Assembly (NCBI GenBank): GCA_001920415.1
Contig: MNJR01000047.1
Location: 1-64,000 of the forward strand
DNA from: Acidobacteria bacterium 13_1_20CM_3_53_8
GTDB lineage: Bacteria > Acidobacteriota > Blastocatellia > Pyrinomonadales > Pyrinomonadaceae
Length of the DNA stretch: 64,000 nucleotides
Reading direction: 5' to 3'
This document shows positions 55,338-63,665 of this stretch, one piece after another. The notes beneath the pieces are model-generated. The model saw only the letters and a list, made by a program, of their open reading frames with translations, did not search any database and was not told where the DNA came from. Position 1 is the stretch's first letter. Each line of letters starts with the position of its first letter. The position numbers and the translations under genes were made by a program.

Positions 55338-57889
55338 ATGAAAACTTTCATAGAAGGCACGACCCGCGACCAGTTCCTTGAGCGGCCAATGCCGCACAGC
55401 GCCGAATCGGAGCGCGCCATCCTTGGCTCAATCATCCTCGACAACGCTCTCATCAGCCAGGCCATAGAGCTTCTCAAAGAGGACGATTTTTATGTCCAAT
55501 CGCACCGTCGCATCTACAACGCTATGACCCTGCTCTTCGAGCGCGGCTCGGAGATTAATCCGATTCTTATTGGCGAAGAACTAAGGCGTGACGGAGCGCT
55601 TGAAACCGTAGGCGGCGTCACCTTCATCACAAACCTAACTTACGGGTTGCCGCACTTTGCCAACATAGCGCACTACGCGAAGGTCGTGCGCGGCAAATCT
55701 CTCTTGCGCCAACTCATCAAAGCAGCTAACAAAAGCATCAGCGAAGCGCTCGAAGAAGAGGATGAACCCGAGGTCATTCTGGATCACGCCGAGCAAGCTA
55801 TCTTCGCTCTTGCAGACGAGCGCACTCGTCAGGGATTCTCACACATTAAGCCTGTTGCTGACGCTCTGCTGGAAAAAGTTCAAGAGATGGCAGGACGCTC
55901 AGCCGTTCTGACTGGCTTGACCACGGGTTTCCACGAACTGGATCAGATGACTTCAGGCCTTCAACCTTCCGAGCTAATCGTCGTCGCTGCGCGCCCGTCA
56001 ATGGGAAAAACCTCAATGTGCTTAACGATCGCTCAGAACGCGGCGATTCACGCGCAGGCCGTAATCGGCATCTTTTCGTTAGAGATGTCCAAAGAAGCGC
56101 TGGTCATGCGTATGCTGAGCAGCGAGGCTCATGTGGACGCGCACCGATTTCGCAACGGCTTTCTTTCGCGCGACGAGTGGGCGCGACTGGCTGGCGCGCT
56201 TGGAACATTGGCTGATGCGAAAATTTTCATTGACGACACGCCGGGCATCTCCGTTCTGGAAATGAGAGCGAAGGCTCGCCGTCTGGCTGCGGAGCAGAAG
56301 AAACTCGATCTCATTATAGTTGACTACCTTCAACTTATGTCCGGCTCACGCCGCGTGGAATCGCGCCAGCAAGAGGTATCGCAAATCTCGCGCGAGTTGA
56401 AAGGGCTGGCGAAAGAGTTGAACGTGCCACTCGTTGCGCTCTCGCAGTTGTCGCGTGCGCCTGAATCGCGCACGGATCACCGTCCGCAGCTTGCAGACCT
56501 ACGTGAATGCATTACGGGAGATTCAGTCTTGACTGACGCCGAAACAGGAGAACGGCGTACGGTCGAAGCATTGTTCGCAAGCGAAAAACGGGCATCCGTT
56601 TTCACCCTCGATCACAATTTGAAGATCGTAAAATCCGCGCCCGCACGAATCATACAGTCGGGCATAAAGGATGTATTCCTGCTCAGGACGACGAGTGGTC
56701 GTGAGATACGCGCGTCGGCAAACCACCCGTTCCTTACGATTGACGGCTGGCGCAGTCTGGACGCGCTAGTTCCGGGTCAGGAGATTGCCGTACCGCGACG
56801 ATATTCATTCATAGGAAAGAAAGATGCGCTGCATCCCGACCGCGCGCGCTTGCTAGGTTATCTTGTCAGTGATGGTAGCTATGCAAAGCATCGCACAGTA
56901 TCTTTCATCGCAAGCGACAGCGTTGTTCTGGAAGACGCGCGGCGCATCTGCCGCGAGCAGTTCGGCTTTGAAGCTCGTGATAAAGGTCACTGGAGCGGTA
57001 CGCCGCAATTGGATTTCTCAGTACGAGGGCAATACGGCCCCGGCAAGAATCCCTTGATCCAATGGCTCAAAGAGATAGGCATTCACGGCGAGACGACGAC
57101 CAGAAAACGTGTGCCCGATCAGATTTTTACTGCCACGCCTGACATGATAGGCGAGTTCCTCGGCGGTCTCTATGCGGGTGACGGTTCTATAGTAAAGCGC
57201 GCTATCAATCTTTGCTCCTGCGTGTCGGCGTACTCGCCCTACTCAGGCAGCCGACTCGACATAGCAAATCAACAGTTGATATTGCCGAACTGATAATTGA
57301 AGGGAAAGAACAGGTGGCTGCCTTCTCCGCCGCTGTGCCGATGATTGGGCGCAAAGGTAAGCGGCTCTCAGAGGCAGCCCTTTGGGCAGAGTGCGGAAGA
57401 ACGAATGCCCATCTTGACCGGCTACCGCTTTGCGTATCAGCAGAAGTAGAGTGGCTGAAGAGGGAACATGGATTATCTTGGATGCAACTGGGTTATCGTT
57501 GCCAAGGTAAGCGAATCGGGCGGCAAGACCTGCGCCGCGTTGCCGTCGTGCTTGGTGCGGCGCACCTGCTGCGGCTTGCGAACAGCGACATCTACTGGGA
57601 TCACATAGCCGAGATTAAGCCTGCCGGAAGTGAAATGACCTACGACCTGATCGTTCCCGGCACACACAACTTCGTCGCCGACGATATTATCGCTCATAAT
57701 TCCGGCGCTATTGAGCAAGATGCGGACGTGGTGGCTTTCATCTACCGCGAGGAGCAGTACAATCGCACGGAAGAGAATGCTGGACTGGCAGAAATCATCG
57801 TCGCCAAGCAGCGCAATGGCCCAACTGGCATGGTCAAGCTAGCCTTCCTGAAAGAGTTTACGCGATTCGAAAATATGTGGAAGGAGTGA
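55338..57889 (+). pseudogene. dnaB: replicative DNA helicase DnaB with intein; frame broken inside the intein
   Basis: The N-terminal extein (55338-56507) has the N-terminal helical domain, Walker A ([10 protein letters not shown]) and the RecA core to RPQLADLRE. An intein follows (56508-57700), and the C-extein (57701-57889, SGAIEQDADVVAFIYREE...NMWKE) restores the family C-terminus. The two frames meet near 57190-57212, so no continuous product is read. DnaB is the essential helicase at replication forks. A 55-nt loss would explain the break. Alternatively the gene makes two polypeptides that trans-splice; GTG 57314, with GAAGGGA 8 nt upstream, is one possible internal start. The extein sequences show no decay. 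Confidence 0.9.
56508..57700 (+). other. DnaB intein with LAGLIDADG endonuclease domain, frame-disrupted
   Basis: Cys391 starts the splicing block ([19 protein letters not shown]). The N-block TxxH-type [11 protein letters not shown] is visible, then LAGLIDADG-like motifs ([11 protein letters not shown] and [12 protein letters not shown]). After the frame break come [11 protein letters not shown], then the C-terminal block VPGTHNFVADDIIAHN, ending with Asn before Ser of the C-extein. Compared with mycobacterial DnaB inteins, the segment between AGDGS and LLLRVG is about 55-58 nt short. Adding 55 nt gives 416 codons, a normal length. The insertion point is between LRE and SGAIEQ. Confidence 0.9.
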
Positions 57890-57892
57890 AGG

Positions 57893-58276
57893 GTTTCATG
57901 GCAAAAACAGAATCGTCAGGCTGGCAATTTCCTAACATGCGAATAAATTTCTTGAGCAGACAGTTGACTTGCATCCATATGAGGTTATAGAATTTTCAGG
58001 CTCGATAGAGCGTTGCGTGGGGAGCTTGCAGGAAATCTTTTCAGTATCATCACTTCTTAAACCGCACTTTCCCCTTCCAAATTCGCATTCATAAATCTGC
58101 TGCGGGTCAAAACAGAAATCAAGGGTCATTTGCGTCTAGGAAAAATCTGTAAAGTAAATCCGCGCCATTTGCGCCGCAACCAATTCATCAGTGCAGCGAA
58201 ATATTCCCCAATATACGCTGCATGTTTGGCGATTAGTTCGCCTCTGACCAACTAACTTCAAAGGAAAATCTGTACA
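57893..58276. other. intergenic region, no gene identified
   Basis: Of about 380 nt, the only coding-like stretch (VDLHPYEVIEFSGSIERCVGSLQEIFSVSSLLK, 57960-58065) has no start codon and could be a gene relic. The rest shows no repeat family member or RNA structure that I can support. Confidence 0.4.
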
Positions 58277-58663
58277 ATGAATAAAGAATCACTGAAAAAC
58301 TTTCGCTGGCTGAAAACGCTCATCGCATTGAGCGCTCTTTCGATGTTTCTCATCCCCTCTGTTTTCGCTCACGGAAAGCAGGACTTCACTCTGGTCAACG
58401 TGACGGGCGTGGAGATTCACCGCGTATATGTTTCCCCACACAGCGCGAACGAATGGGAAGAAGACATACTGGGGCGCGACACTCTACCTGATGGCGAGAG
58501 CGTTGATATTACGTTCGACCGTAGTGAGACAGCCGCTAAATGGGACTTGAGAGTTGAGGACAAGCAGGGCAACTCAATCGAGTGGGAGAATCTTAACCTG
58601 CTGAAAATCTCCAAACTTACGCTTCACTACAAAAATGGTAGAGCGTGGGCTGATGTTGAGTAG
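58277..58663 (+). CDS. secreted hypothetical protein (paralogue 1 of a tandem pair)
   Basis: 128 residues. A signal peptide (TLIALSALSMFLIPSVFAHG) leads to a beta-rich domain (QDFTLVNVTGVEIHRVYVSPHSANEWEEDILGRDTLPDGESVDITF...WDLRVEDKQGNSIEWENLNLLKISKLTLHY). Relatives are annotated as hypothetical; function unknown, presumably periplasmic. The next gene carries the same domain, about 60% identical by eye, so the pair arose by duplication. Confidence 0.75.
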   Translation: MNKESLKNFRWLKTLIALSALSMFLIPSVFAHGKQDFTLVNVTGVEIHRVYVSPHSANEWEEDILGRDTLPDGESVDITFDRSETAAKWDLRVEDKQGNSIEWENLNLLKISKLTLHYKNGRAWADVE

Positions 58664-58811
58664 CACGATTTCACTGCTCGGCGCATTAAAAGCTACAACA
58701 GGCAATAAAGCCGGGATAGCTAATGCCATTCATAGGTGTCGAATGGTAATCACAAGGAGTCAGAAGTAAGGAATTAAATTAATTCCCCCAGGAGGAATCC
58801 AAGGAGCATAG

Positions 58812-59321
58812 ATGAAGAAAATACTGATAAGCGGGATGGCCGCAGCGCTGCTCACCGTCGCAGGCTGCTCGTCTCCCAGCACGTCTAACCAGACGACGAC
58901 CAACACCACTACAACTACAAACAGGTCAACTACGACGACCAACACTTCGAACTCTACAAGTTCTAATGCTGGTCAATCGAATTCAAACTCGACCTCGAAC
59001 ACGTCCCGGCCTACTTCCGAGAATGCGGAGGGCAAACAAGACTTTACTCTGCACAATGCTACGGGCGTAACGATTCACCGTGTTTACGTCTCTCCGCATG
59101 ACCAGAATGATTGGGGCGAAGACATACTTGGACGCGATACTCTCGCCGATGGAGATAGCGTGCACATTACATTCTCGCCAAAAGAGCACGCGGCCATGTG
59201 GGATTTGAAAGTTGAAGACAGTTCAGGGAACAGCATTGAGTGGGAGAATCTCAACCTGCTGGAAATCTCTGACGTGACTCTGCATTACCAGAACGGTCAC
59301 GGTACAGCAGACGTAAGATAA
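58812..59321 (+). CDS. lipoprotein with the same domain (paralogue 2)
   Basis: 169 residues starting at ATG 58812 (AAGGAG 6 nt upstream). The lipobox TVAGC marks a lipoprotein; then a Thr/Asn/Ser-rich linker (about 20-70) and the same domain as its neighbour (QDFTLHNATGVTIHRVYVSPHDQNDWGEDILGRDTL). One copy is secreted, the other membrane-anchored. Function unknown. Confidence 0.78.
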   Translation: MKKILISGMAAALLTVAGCSSPSTSNQTTTNTTTTTNRSTTTTNTSNSTSSNAGQSNSNSTSNTSRPTSENAEGKQDFTLHNATGVTIHRVYVSPHDQNDWGEDILGRDTLADGDSVHITFSPKEHAAMWDLKVEDSSGNSIEWENLNLLEISDVTLHYQNGHGTADVR

Positions 59322-59351
59322 GCGAAAGCTTTTCTTTCGTTGCGAGGACGA

Positions 59352-59402
59352 AATAGCGGGCGCATTGGAGACTTATTCTCTCTGATGCGTCCGCTAATTT
59401 TT
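59352..59402 (+). terminator. intrinsic terminator behind the paralogue pair
   Basis: TAGCGGGCGCAT (59354) pairs with ATGCGTCCGCTA (59385) with one mismatch, followed by ATTTTTTTA. Confidence 0.85.
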
Positions 59403-59499
59403 TTATACATAGCTCTGGTCTGTCTTAAAAAAGTTTCTCACCTGTCATACAATCAGAAACAGTTTATAGCAATATTGCTCTTGTTTGCCGCTATCGAAA

Positions 59500-60657
59500 A
59501 TGAAAGAGAAGTCTAATTTATCCGGGCATAGACCTACGTGGGCTGAGATTGACCTTGATGCGCTCGCGTCAAATTTTCGGGAGGTTCGCAGGCGAGTTGG
59601 CCCAGCAGTGAAAGTGATGGGCGTGGTGAAGGCGAACGCCTACGGTCACGGGGCTATAGAGTGCGCGCGACGACTCGCGCGCGAGGGTGCGGATTGGCTT
59701 GGCGTTGCGCTGCCCGAAGAGGGATTAGAGTTAAGAAGCGCAGGGCTTGAGCAGCCCATACTATGCTTCGGCGGATTCTGGCCGGGACAGGAGCAGGCGT
59801 GCATAGTGAACAACCTGATTCCTGTAGTCTATCGCGTTGATATGGTCGAGGCTATGGACAATGCTGCGCGCTCGCTCGGCGTGGTGGCGGACATTCACGT
59901 CAAGATTGATACGGGCATGGGACGATTGGGCGTGCGATTTGACGAAGCGCGCGAGTTTGCCGACGCGATTCGTAAATTTGAGAGCGTACGTGTTGACGGG
60001 CTGATGACGCACTTCGCAGCAGCGGACGAACAGACGCATGACCCATTCACAGAAGAGCAGACGAAAAGGTTTTATGGGGCGGTAGGCGTTTTCAGGGAGC
60101 GCGGTTGGAATCCCACTTACCAAGACCTTGCGAATTCGGCTGGGATTTTCGGACATCCTTCGTCTTGGGGGAGCATGGTAAGACCGGGCGGCGTGCTCTA
60201 CGGACTCTGGCGCGACGTGCTCCAGCCTCTTTCCGAGCCTGTGAGCTTTCAGCCTGTGATGACTCTTCGCACTCGAATAGAGCTTCTAAAGCGTGTGCAC
60301 AGAGGCGAGACCATAGGCTACGGCTGCACATTCGAAGCACCGCGCGAGATGACAGTCGCCATTCTCCCCATTGGCTACAACGATGGTTACGCGCGCAGGC
60401 TGTCAAATAGAGGCCGCGTGATTGTGCGCGGCCACTTCGCGCCAGTCGTCGGTCGCGTCTCAATGGATTTAACTATTATTGACGTGACTGACGTGCCCGG
60501 CGCTAGTGTCGTAGACATTGTGACGCTCATGGGCAGCGACGGCGAGCTTTCGATTCCTGCGGAAGAAGTAGCGAAGCAGGCAGGCACACTCTCCTACGAA
60601 ATCACCTGTGGCATCAGCGCCCGCGTCCCGCGAATTTACCTGAATGAATCAAGCTAA
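59500..60657 (+). CDS. alr: alanine racemase
   Basis: It makes D-alanine for peptidoglycan with pyridoxal phosphate. It has 385 residues from ATG 59500; TTG 59485 would add 5. The PLP-lysine motif is VVKANAYGHGAIE. The second-domain tyrosine is in GYGCTFEAPREM. RRPTWAEIDLDALASNFREV, GMGRLGVRFDEA and GRVSMDLTIIDVTDV are all conserved. Transcribed alone, ending at a strong terminator. Confidence 0.97.
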   Translation: MKEKSNLSGHRPTWAEIDLDALASNFREVRRRVGPAVKVMGVVKANAYGHGAIECARRLAREGADWLGVALPEEGLELRSAGLEQPILCFGGFWPGQEQACIVNNLIPVVYRVDMVEAMDNAARSLGVVADIHVKIDTGMGRLGVRFDEAREFADAIRKFESVRVDGLMTHFAAADEQTHDPFTEEQTKRFYGAVGVFRERGWNPTYQDLANSAGIFGHPSSWGSMVRPGGVLYGLWRDVLQPLSEPVSFQPVMTLRTRIELLKRVHRGETIGYGCTFEAPREMTVAILPIGYNDGYARRLSNRGRVIVRGHFAPVVGRVSMDLTIIDVTDVPGASVVDIVTLMGSDGELSIPAEEVAKQAGTLSYEITCGISARVPRIYLNESS

Positions 60658-60666
60658 TAATTGAGT

Positions 60667-60722
60667 ACAAAGCCCACTCACGAACATCTACTGCTTTCAT
60701 AATGTTTGTGAGCGGGCTTTGT
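60667..60722. terminator. bidirectional terminator between alr and the tonB-like gene
   Basis: A 21-bp stem (ACAAAGCCCACTCACGAAC and its inverse GTTTGTGAGCGGGCTTTGT) sits between converging genes; the AAAGC/GCTTT edges make it usable from both sides. Confidence 0.85.
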
Positions 60723-60739
60723 ATAACCTCATCCCTTGA

Positions 60740-61546
60740 TTAAGGCAGAACGAAGTTGTATGTAATCACGCCGGATACTTTCACAGGTTGATCGTTAATT
60801 GTCGTCGGCGAAAATCGCGCCTGATAAGCTGCCAACTCTGATGCGTGTAGAAGAAGCGGGTGGCCTGAAACCGCCTTCGCCGATACGACTCTGCCGGATT
60901 CGTCAATCAGAACCTGAACAGAAACGACTCCACCAACGTGAGCCAGCAGCGCCATTTGAGGATACGCCGGTTTCGGAAGACTTCTAGCCTCACCGTTAAG
61001 AACCCTGGTCGCCCGAATTATTTTCGGCGGCGACGGAACAACTCTCGGTGGCGGAGGTGTTTCATCAACCACTATTTTCGTGGTCGAATTGTTTCTCAAA
61101 GCGCCGGGGATACCTTGGTCGTTCGTCATGCCGGAATTTCTGAGTATTGCATTTGAATCAGTGTTGCCCTTAATGGTTGGCATGTTCGGACGTACAGGTG
61201 GCGTATCGCTTCGCTGCGTGGAGACCTGGTCGGGCGCAAGGGTCGGAGTGTTAATATCTGCGATAAGGTCCCTCCGAAAATCAACTTGTAACTCGTTGCT
61301 GCTCCTTTCAACCTGACTTGCAGCTTGATTCCTATCTATAACTTCGACCTGTGAAACTTCAACGGGTGCGAGCATCGTAGTCAGTTCAAGGCTTTGACTC
61401 TCAAGATGCGCGTCGTAGGCGTAGATGCTAACGACGCCGCCGACAAACATTAGCACGCTGTAAAGAGCCATCACGCCGAGCATGAATTTGCTCCTGCGCT
61501 TCAATTCGCCCGCGTGCGATTCGGATTCGATCAAATTTTGAAACAT
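60740..61546 (-). CDS. TonB-family energy transducer-like protein
   Basis: 268 residues. One membrane helix (about 20-42: FMLGVMALYSVLMFVGGVVSIY) is followed by a Pro-rich periplasmic stretch (DETPPPPRVVPSPPKI). The C-terminal TonB fold is about 190-268 (KPAYPQMALLAHVGGVVSVQVLIDESGRVVSAKAVSGHPLLLHASELAAYQARFSPT). The ATG 61546 follows GGGAGGATGAG. No exbB/exbD is adjacent; such TonB-like proteins are abundant in Acidobacteriota and their partner receptors cannot be told. Confidence 0.88.
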   Translation of the reverse strand: MFQNLIESESHAGELKRRSKFMLGVMALYSVLMFVGGVVSIYAYDAHLESQSLELTTMLAPVEVSQVEVIDRNQAASQVERSSNELQVDFRRDLIADINTPTLAPDQVSTQRSDTPPVRPNMPTIKGNTDSNAILRNSGMTNDQGIPGALRNNSTTKIVVDETPPPPRVVPSPPKIIRATRVLNGEARSLPKPAYPQMALLAHVGGVVSVQVLIDESGRVVSAKAVSGHPLLLHASELAAYQARFSPTTINDQPVKVSGVITYNFVLP

Positions 61547-61786
61547 CTCTCATCCTCCCTAATTGCCGGTGCCATGCGGGTCGTACGGGAGCGCACTGCA
61601 TTAGACTCCGCAATCGTCTCAACTGTTCCCAAAAAACCGTGCTCGGTTCACATGCCCGAAGACAAATTTGAAAGATTCTTAAATCCGAAAAGGAATCTTC
61701 TGCTCGCCTGTCTGTACAGCGCAGCTTATTTCCATTAGGATTGGGCAAATCTTAATTTCCAAAAATTTCATGAGGAGACCGGAAAC
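61547..61786. other. divergent intergenic region
   Basis: It lies between the minus-strand tonB-like gene and the ferritin-like gene; it presumably holds both promoters, but no pair of boxes stands out. Confidence 0.4.
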
Positions 61787-62098
61787 ATGGCGACAAGCGC
61801 CGAATGGCACGAGAACTATGACAAGATGAGCGACGAAGCGCTCAACTTTTCGAGGGCAATTAAATCTGTTCAGGAAGAGCTTGAGGCTGTTGACTGGTAC
61901 AACCAGCGCGCGCAGGCTACACAGGACGATCAACTTCGCCGCATACTCGAACACAACCGCGACGAGGAGATTGAGCACGCCACTATGATGCTAGAATACC
62001 TTCGCCGCATGAATTCAACCTTCGACAAGAATTTTCGTACCTACCTCTTCACAGAAGGCGACATCACGGAGTTAGAAGAGAAGGAAGAGGGAAGGTAA
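61787..62098 (+). CDS. encapsulated-ferritin-like protein (EncFtn) without targeting peptide
   Basis: 103 residues. Helical core EELEAVDWYNQRAQA and LEHNRDEEIEHATMMLEYLRRMN contain the conserved iron ligands (the two Glu and the ExxH of the ferroxidase site). FRTYLFTEGDITELEEKEEGR matches the EncFtn end up to TEG-IT. Known members go on to a short LGIGSL-type encapsulin-targeting tail; here the protein stops within a repeat, and no encapsulin gene is next to it. EncFtn forms annular decamers that oxidise iron. GAGGAGACCGGAAAC precedes ATG 61787. Confidence 0.85.
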   Translation: MATSAEWHENYDKMSDEALNFSRAIKSVQEELEAVDWYNQRAQATQDDQLRRILEHNRDEEIEHATMMLEYLRRMNSTFDKNFRTYLFTEGDITELEEKEEGR

Positions 62099-62226
62099 AA
62101 GTAAAAAGTAAAAAGGTAAAAGGCAAAAGTGAAGACAAAGCATTCACCCCTTATTTTTAATCTATAATTCACGCCTGCAAGGCGTATCCACACTTTTGCC
62201 TTTTGCCTTTTTACTTTTTACTTTCT
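62094..62226. repeat. inverted repeat, AAAGGCAAAAGT word family (copy 7)
   Basis: The left arm 62094-62130 contains the ferritin-like gene's stop; the right arm 62190-62226 contains the end of the converging racemase-like gene (ESKK and stop). The apex is the reverse of the copy at 4821 (AATTCACGCCTGCAAGGCGT), so the element is inverted relative to that copy. Confidence 0.9.
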
Positions 62227-62921
62227 TTTAGAAGTTCTCTGACAGCGCTTTCGGCGTGAATGCGTGTGGTGTCCAGAAAAGGAATATCTTCATCGTCTCC
62301 GTCCCTTAAAATCAGCGATAGCTCAGTTCCGCCTAAAATTAATCCTTCAATATTTTGCTCCGCTTTCAGACCTTGCACGATTCTCAATAATTCCTCCTTG
62401 GTTTCATCCCGGACGATACCGCTTATCAACTCAGTCATATACTTTTCGTGAATAAAATTCTGGTCATCAATTGCCGGTGTGATGATCACTATTGCTTCTT
62501 TACCAAAAACCTTCTCGTAGAATCTGCCCTGCATCGTGAACCTTGTCCCGAACAATCCAACTCGCCGCAGCCCAAGACTTTTAGCGTGCTTACAAGTTTC
62601 CTCTACGATGCTGATGAGCGGGATAGATGATCTGGCCTGCACGCTCTCGAAAATAATATGCGGCGTGTTCGCCGTCAGAAGACAGAAGCTAGCGCCTGCT
62701 TTCTCTAACTTCTCTATCTCCTCTACAAGATAGCTGGCCGCTTCCTCTAATTGATTTTCACCAAACATGTCCACCATGCGTTTCAAATTGATGCTGTTGA
62801 TGAGAATCGGAGGATTGTTGCCGTCGCTTCTGTATTCACGATAAAACGAGAGTATCAGACGATAGTATTCAATTGTTGATTCCGGCCCGATTCCTCCAAT
62901 GATTCCAATCGTTCGCATCAT
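62211..62921 (-). CDS. Asp/Glu racemase-family protein lacking both catalytic cysteines
   Basis: 236 residues. The start MRTIGIIGGIGPESTIEYYRLI is the family hallmark. The usual first Cys site (CNTxH) is ANTPH (Ala84) and the usual second (GCTE) is GGTE (Gly198). Both residues that swap the proton in aspartate and glutamate racemases are therefore missing, so the activity is doubtful; it may bind ligands or do other chemistry. Starts ATG 62921 or 62918. Its C-terminal residues lie in the inverted repeat. Confidence 0.8.
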   Translation of the reverse strand: MMRTIGIIGGIGPESTIEYYRLILSFYREYRSDGNNPPILINSINLKRMVDMFGENQLEEAASYLVEEIEKLEKAGASFCLLTANTPHIIFESVQARSSIPLISIVEETCKHAKSLGLRRVGLFGTRFTMQGRFYEKVFGKEAIVIITPAIDDQNFIHEKYMTELISGIVRDETKEELLRIVQGLKAEQNIEGLILGGTELSLILRDGDDEDIPFLDTTRIHAESAVRELLKESKK

Positions 62922-62981
62922 TAACTTTTCAATATTTGAAATGGTTCATTCGGCTCGCGTGCGCTGATTAATCAACGCTGC

Positions 62982-63482
62982 TCATTCCACATAAATCTTC
63001 TCCATCCAATTCACTTCAGGATGATCCTCGCGTGGCCCTAAATCTTTCCAGCCATTTTTGAGATAAAACTTCACGGCTGCCGTATTCGTAGGGCTAACGC
63101 TCAAACGCGCCGATGTGCAGCCAAGCTTCTGAAAGAATTTTTGGGCATATTCATCAAGCAGGCCGCTAATGCCTTTGCCCCGAAACTCCGGCACTAGATA
63201 GAACAGATTAACGTAACCCGCCGACGCGTTATCTCTAGATAGTCGCATCTCCATTTGCCCTACGTTGTGCTCACCGTCCCAGACATGTACACAACTGTTC
63301 GGCAGATCAGTCATCCTCTGCCTTAGCCATTCCAAATATCTTTCCGCACCCTTTCCGTCGCTTTCGTGAAACTGCTCCGCCGAACCGAAGCTGCAAAGAT
63401 AAGAGTCCTCGCGGAAACTGACGCACACGTCAGAGTGCTTTTCCAGATCAATAGGTCGAAACTCAAGATGCCCAATTCTCAT
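62982..63482 (-). CDS. GNAT-family N-acetyltransferase
   Basis: 166 residues with the acetyl-CoA loop region FYLVPEFRGKGISGLLDEYAQKF and the C-terminal SARLSVSPTNTAAVKFYLKNGWKDLG typical of the fold. The N-terminus (GHLEFRPIDLEKHSDVCVSFREDSYLCSFG) is of the same type as aminoglycoside- or amino-acid-modifying relatives, but no substrate is apparent. Confidence 0.88.
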   Translation of the reverse strand: MRIGHLEFRPIDLEKHSDVCVSFREDSYLCSFGSAEQFHESDGKGAERYLEWLRQRMTDLPNSCVHVWDGEHNVGQMEMRLSRDNASAGYVNLFYLVPEFRGKGISGLLDEYAQKFFQKLGCTSARLSVSPTNTAAVKFYLKNGWKDLGPREDHPEVNWMEKIYVE

Positions 63483-63665
63483 GGCTTCTCTTATACGTCA
63501 CCTGACATAAGCAGCCGAACGCCGGAATTCACATGCCGCCTGACGATACCATACAATCCGCGTCACAGGACATAGCGTTGATGAGAGGCACGCTACCGGC
63601 AGTCGGCTTGAATAGTTTGTTAGCGCGGCGTTAAAGAATTACGTTAAAGTATCGCTGAGCCAAAT

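Noticed and set aside
61514-61738. 74-codon plus-strand ORF between the tonB-like and ferritin-like genes
   Set aside because: It overlaps the tonB-like start antisense and shows no family features or ribosome binding site.
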